Shown: in pieces, positions 7,441 to 8,940 of the stretch
Layout: each line of letters opens with the position of its first letter
Numbering within the stretch: position 1 is the first letter of the stretch
Assembly: GCA_003563455.1 (NCBI GenBank)
Contig: PWRV01000063.1
Location: forward strand, 1 to 8,940
DNA: 8,940 bases
From: Thioalkalivibrio sp.
Lineage (GTDB): Bacteria > Pseudomonadota > Gammaproteobacteria > Ectothiorhodospirales > Ectothiorhodospiraceae
Reading direction: 5' to 3'
Notes under the pieces: model-generated
The model's database searches: none
Seen by the model: the letters and a program-made list of their open reading frames with translations, nothing else
What the model was told of the DNA's origin: nothing
Program-made: the position numbers and the translations under genes

Positions 7441-7473
7441 GGGCCCGGGAACCGCGGGTCGGGTTCCGGCCCC
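7441..7473. terminator. Strong GC hairpin between convergent genes
   Basis: GGAACC (7448-7453) and GGTTCC (7462-7467) pair around an 8-base loop. GGGCC/GGCCC extends the stem outward past one unpaired C. It lies 24 bases after the peptidase stop (7417) and 66 bases after the encapsulin stop (7539), where a bidirectional terminator is expected. Neither side has a T-run, so termination strength is uncertain. Confidence 0.5.
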
Positions 7474-7538
7474 GATTCCCGGTGGCTTCGGCCAGACGAA
7501 GTCCCCGACCTGGCGTGTCTGTGCGTCCCCGCTGCGTG

Positions 7539-8342
7539 TCAGGTGTAGACGAGCGGCACCGCGGCCTCCGGCGCAAGCACCCGGAAGGTCATGCTCTCCT
7601 GTAGATATAGCCGGACGGCTTTGTCGGTGTGCGACAGGTAGCCGATGGAAAGGTCCTGCCCGACGCTGAGTTCGAAGTCGCCGCCGCGCAGACTCAAAAC
7701 CACTGCTCCGTCGACCGCCGGTGCCCAGATGATGGGACCGTCCAGCAGGCGCTCCACATGCTCCAGCACCGGGTAACCGCCTGGGGTGGTGGTCGTGGTG
7801 AGTCCGGCATGGCATTGCCGTCCCAGAGCAATCGCATACGGACCGGCGACGCCGCCATCGCGAAGCGTGTTCAGCGCATTCACCACCGCGTTCGGGTATT
7901 GCAGATAATCGGTTGAGAGCGAGACGGCTTTTTCCGCCGACACCTCGCAGATGCCCTGAATCTGACCGTCGGCGTAGCCGTGAAAAATCGCCTGGTCCTC
8001 GGTCATCGCGATCCGGCGTGCGGCTTCTCTCACCGGATCGAGGTCGGCGTCCTTCGCACCCCGTTCGATCGACTCCATCTCAAGAAGATCGAGCTGGAAG
8101 GGCACTCGAAACTCGACGATCGGCTGAACGCGGCGTGAATGCGCCTGCACGCCATCGCCGGGTGCCTTCAGCTTCTTGATGCGACCGAGCCCGATCGCGG
8201 AAACGTCCCACCCAAGCGGTCCCTCGAAATCGACCAGTTTGCGCGCAGCCAGCATGCGGACGAGGGTTTGTTTGGCTTCTTCCTCGATCTCGGCCCAGGC
8301 ACTGTCAGACAGTGGTGCAAGTTCTTTTCGCAAGTCATTCAT
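7539..8342 (-). CDS. Family 1 encapsulin nanocompartment shell protein
   Basis: The 267-residue product matches the length and features of family 1 encapsulins (linocin/CFP29 type, HK97 phage-capsid fold). It opens with NDLRKELAPLSDSAWAEIEEEAKQTL, the N-terminal helix region that binds cargo peptides on the inner face. LAARKLVDFEGPLGWD, FELDLLE-like VPFQLDLLEMESIERGAKD and EDQAIFHGYADGQIQGI follow. It ends in the conserved beta-rich A-domain and C-terminal strand (LYLQESMTFRVLAPEAAVPL). Such proteins self-assemble into roughly 20-30 nm icosahedral shells; residue count suggests the small T=1 type. The start codon overlaps the stop of the encapsulated ferritin gene (ATGA), with GAGGGGAG 8 bases upstream, so translation is probably coupled. 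Together the two genes form an iron-storage compartment. The family assignment is certain; shell geometry is inferred. Confidence 0.97.
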   Translation of the reverse strand: MNDLRKELAPLSDSAWAEIEEEAKQTLVRMLAARKLVDFEGPLGWDVSAIGLGRIKKLKAPGDGVQAHSRRVQPIVEFRVPFQLDLLEMESIERGAKDADLDPVREAARRIAMTEDQAIFHGYADGQIQGICEVSAEKAVSLSTDYLQYPNAVVNALNTLRDGGVAGPYAIALGRQCHAGLTTTTTPGGYPVLEHVERLLDGPIIWAPAVDGAVVLSLRGGDFELSVGQDLSIGYLSHTDKAVRLYLQESMTFRVLAPEAAVPLVYT

Positions 8343-8740
8343 CGTATTTGCTCCCCTCTCAGGCTTCCAATGCCAAGCGAACCGTCACCCCCTGCCCCGC
8401 CGTTAGCATCCTTGCCCTGGCTGGCGTCGCCGTTCTCCTCGCTATCCTCGAGTTGCGTGACGTCGCCACGGGTGAACAGGTAGGTGTTCAGTTCGTCGTG
8501 CCAACCGGGGTCGTTGCGCCGTAACCACTCAAGGACCATGCATGCATGTTCCTTCTCCTCGTCACGGTTGTGGGCAAGTATGGCGCGCAGATCCTCATTG
8601 GAAGACGCCTTCACGCGCTGGTCGTACCAGTCGACCGCCTCCAGTTCTTCCATCAGCGATGCAATGGCGCGATGGCGGTCGATCAACTCCGCGCCGAGCT
8701 GCTCCGGATCCTCGTGAAGTGATGTGCTTGAGTCTCCCAT
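8339..8740 (-). CDS. Encapsulated ferritin (EncFtn) with C-terminal encapsulin-targeting peptide
   Basis: This 133-residue protein is an EncFtn, the ferroxidase cargo of iron-storing encapsulins. The two-helix half-ferritin fold spans about residues 12-90, including RHRAIASLMEELEAVDWYDQ and LAHNRDEEKEHACMVLEWL. The ferroxidase centre known from the Rhodospirillum rubrum homologue is intact at identical numbering: Glu32, Glu62 and His65, with accessory Glu31, Glu34, Trp38 and Tyr39. Two subunits must pair to complete each di-iron site, giving a ring-shaped decamer. A Gly/Asp/Ser linker (about 98-120) leads to the cargo-loading peptide DGSLGIGSLRG, which docks inside the shell. The ATG at 8740 is preceded by GGAG nine bases upstream. 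It is the first gene of the two-gene operon; its stop overlaps the shell gene start. It oxidises Fe(II) to Fe(III), which the shell then mineralises. Confidence 0.97.
   Translation of the reverse strand: MGDSSTSLHEDPEQLGAELIDRHRAIASLMEELEAVDWYDQRVKASSNEDLRAILAHNRDEEKEHACMVLEWLRRNDPGWHDELNTYLFTRGDVTQLEDSEENGDASQGKDANGGAGGDGSLGIGSLRGEQIR
8351..8358 (-). promoter_or_regulatory. Ribosome binding site of the encapsulin gene, inside the EncFtn coding sequence
   Basis: GAGGGGAG on the minus strand lies 8 bases before the encapsulin ATG. It falls on the codons for Arg128, Gly129 and Glu130 of EncFtn, directly after the cargo-loading core, so the same bases encode protein and recruit ribosomes. Confidence 0.7.
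8357..8380 (-). other. Cargo-loading (encapsulin targeting) peptide codons
   Basis: Codons 121-128 of EncFtn encode SLGIGSLR, preceded by GGDG. This is the conserved targeting peptide that places family 1 cargo inside the shell. Five further residues (GEQIR) follow before the stop. Confidence 0.9.
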
Positions 8741-8768
8741 GCCATCTATCTCCTGTGGTCCAACGACA

Positions 8769-8798
8769 ATGATGAGCGCCCTGTTCGGCCCGGTTCAA
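8769..8798 (-). promoter_or_regulatory. Weak candidate promoter of the encFtn-encapsulin operon
   Basis: On the minus strand, TTGAAC (8793-8798) and CATCAT (8769-8774) are separated by 18 bases and match the sigma-70 boxes at 4 of 6 positions each. The likely start would be about 20-25 bases before the EncFtn start codon. This is only suggestive. Confidence 0.2.
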
Positions 8799-8818
8799 TG
8801 GGGAAAAACCCGCACACG

Positions 8819-8835
8819 TTGACCGGACCGTTCAA
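8819..8835. promoter_or_regulatory. 17-base dyad, possible operator upstream of the encapsulin operon
   Basis: TTGACCGGACCGTTCAA is a near-perfect palindrome: seven of eight base pairs match around a single central base. It lies about 80-95 bases before the EncFtn start and upstream of the weak promoter candidate, a position suited to a dimeric regulator. I cannot assign it to a known family; it does not resemble the A/T-rich Fur box. Confidence 0.35.
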
Positions 8836-8857
8836 GGGCGAGCCCGGCACGCTCCAC

Positions 8858-8939
8858 CAGGGAAACGCTGATTTATCGGCGTTTCCCTGCGGCACAAGGA
8901 AGTGCCGCCAGAATCGACCACCATAGGTGGTTGATTCTG
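8858..8939. repeat. Three back-to-back hairpins at the window edge
   Basis: Hairpin 1: CAGGGAAACGC (8858-8868) pairs perfectly with GCGTTTCCCTG (8879-8889). Hairpin 2: GCGGCAC (8889-8895) pairs with GTGCCGC (8902-8908), around an AAGGAA loop. Hairpin 3: CAGAATCGACCACC (8909-8922) pairs with GGTGGTTGATTCTG (8926-8939) through one G-T pair, around an ATA loop. They abut with almost no spacing. This could be the end of an insertion sequence, a REP-type palindrome cluster, or a strong terminator of a gene beyond the window. No transposase is visible inside the window. Confidence 0.6.
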
Positions 8940-8940
8940 A

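Overview
The window is GC-rich with strong Shine-Dalgarno sites and short intergenic gaps. It looks like a bacterial chromosome segment, probably from a gammaproteobacterium; an Ectothiorhodospiraceae-like halophile or alkaliphile is a guess from protein character only. No rRNA, tRNA, CRISPR array or complete transposase gene was recognised.

Left part (1-5009, all minus strand), read in the direction of transcription: a membrane-anchored alpha/beta-hydrolase (3387-5009); two small uncharacterised genes 19 bases apart, each with a strong ribosome binding site (2972-3199, 2734-2952); an alkaline-phosphatase-superfamily 'sulfatase' membrane protein (844-2508); then a damaged metal-homeostasis locus. 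There a Fur/Zur-family regulator runs normally through its winged helix and first CxxC metal site. Near 440-465 it is joined out of frame to the C-terminal domain of a COG0523 (CobW/zinc-chaperone) GTPase. The regulator's C-terminus and the whole GTPase domain are absent, which is best explained by a deletion across two neighbouring genes.

Middle (5010-7417): a 389-base divergent intergenic region holds a small inverted-repeat element flanked by a 7-base direct repeat, a terminator-like hairpin and a leader hairpin. It is followed by a secreted S9-family prolyl-oligopeptidase-type serine peptidase on the plus strand (5399-7417). A GC-rich hairpin (7441-7473) separates this gene from the convergent operon that follows.

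Right part (7539-8940, minus strand): a two-gene encapsulin nanocompartment operon. The encapsulated ferritin (EncFtn; 8339-8740) carries a C-terminal cargo-loading peptide, and its stop codon overlaps the start codon of the encapsulin shell gene (7539-8342) as ATGA. EncFtn oxidises ferrous iron and the shell stores the mineral, so this is a self-contained iron-storage module and the best recognised system in the window. Upstream lie a 17-base near-perfect dyad (possible operator) and, at the window edge, three back-to-back hairpins that may be the end of a mobile element or a strong terminator.
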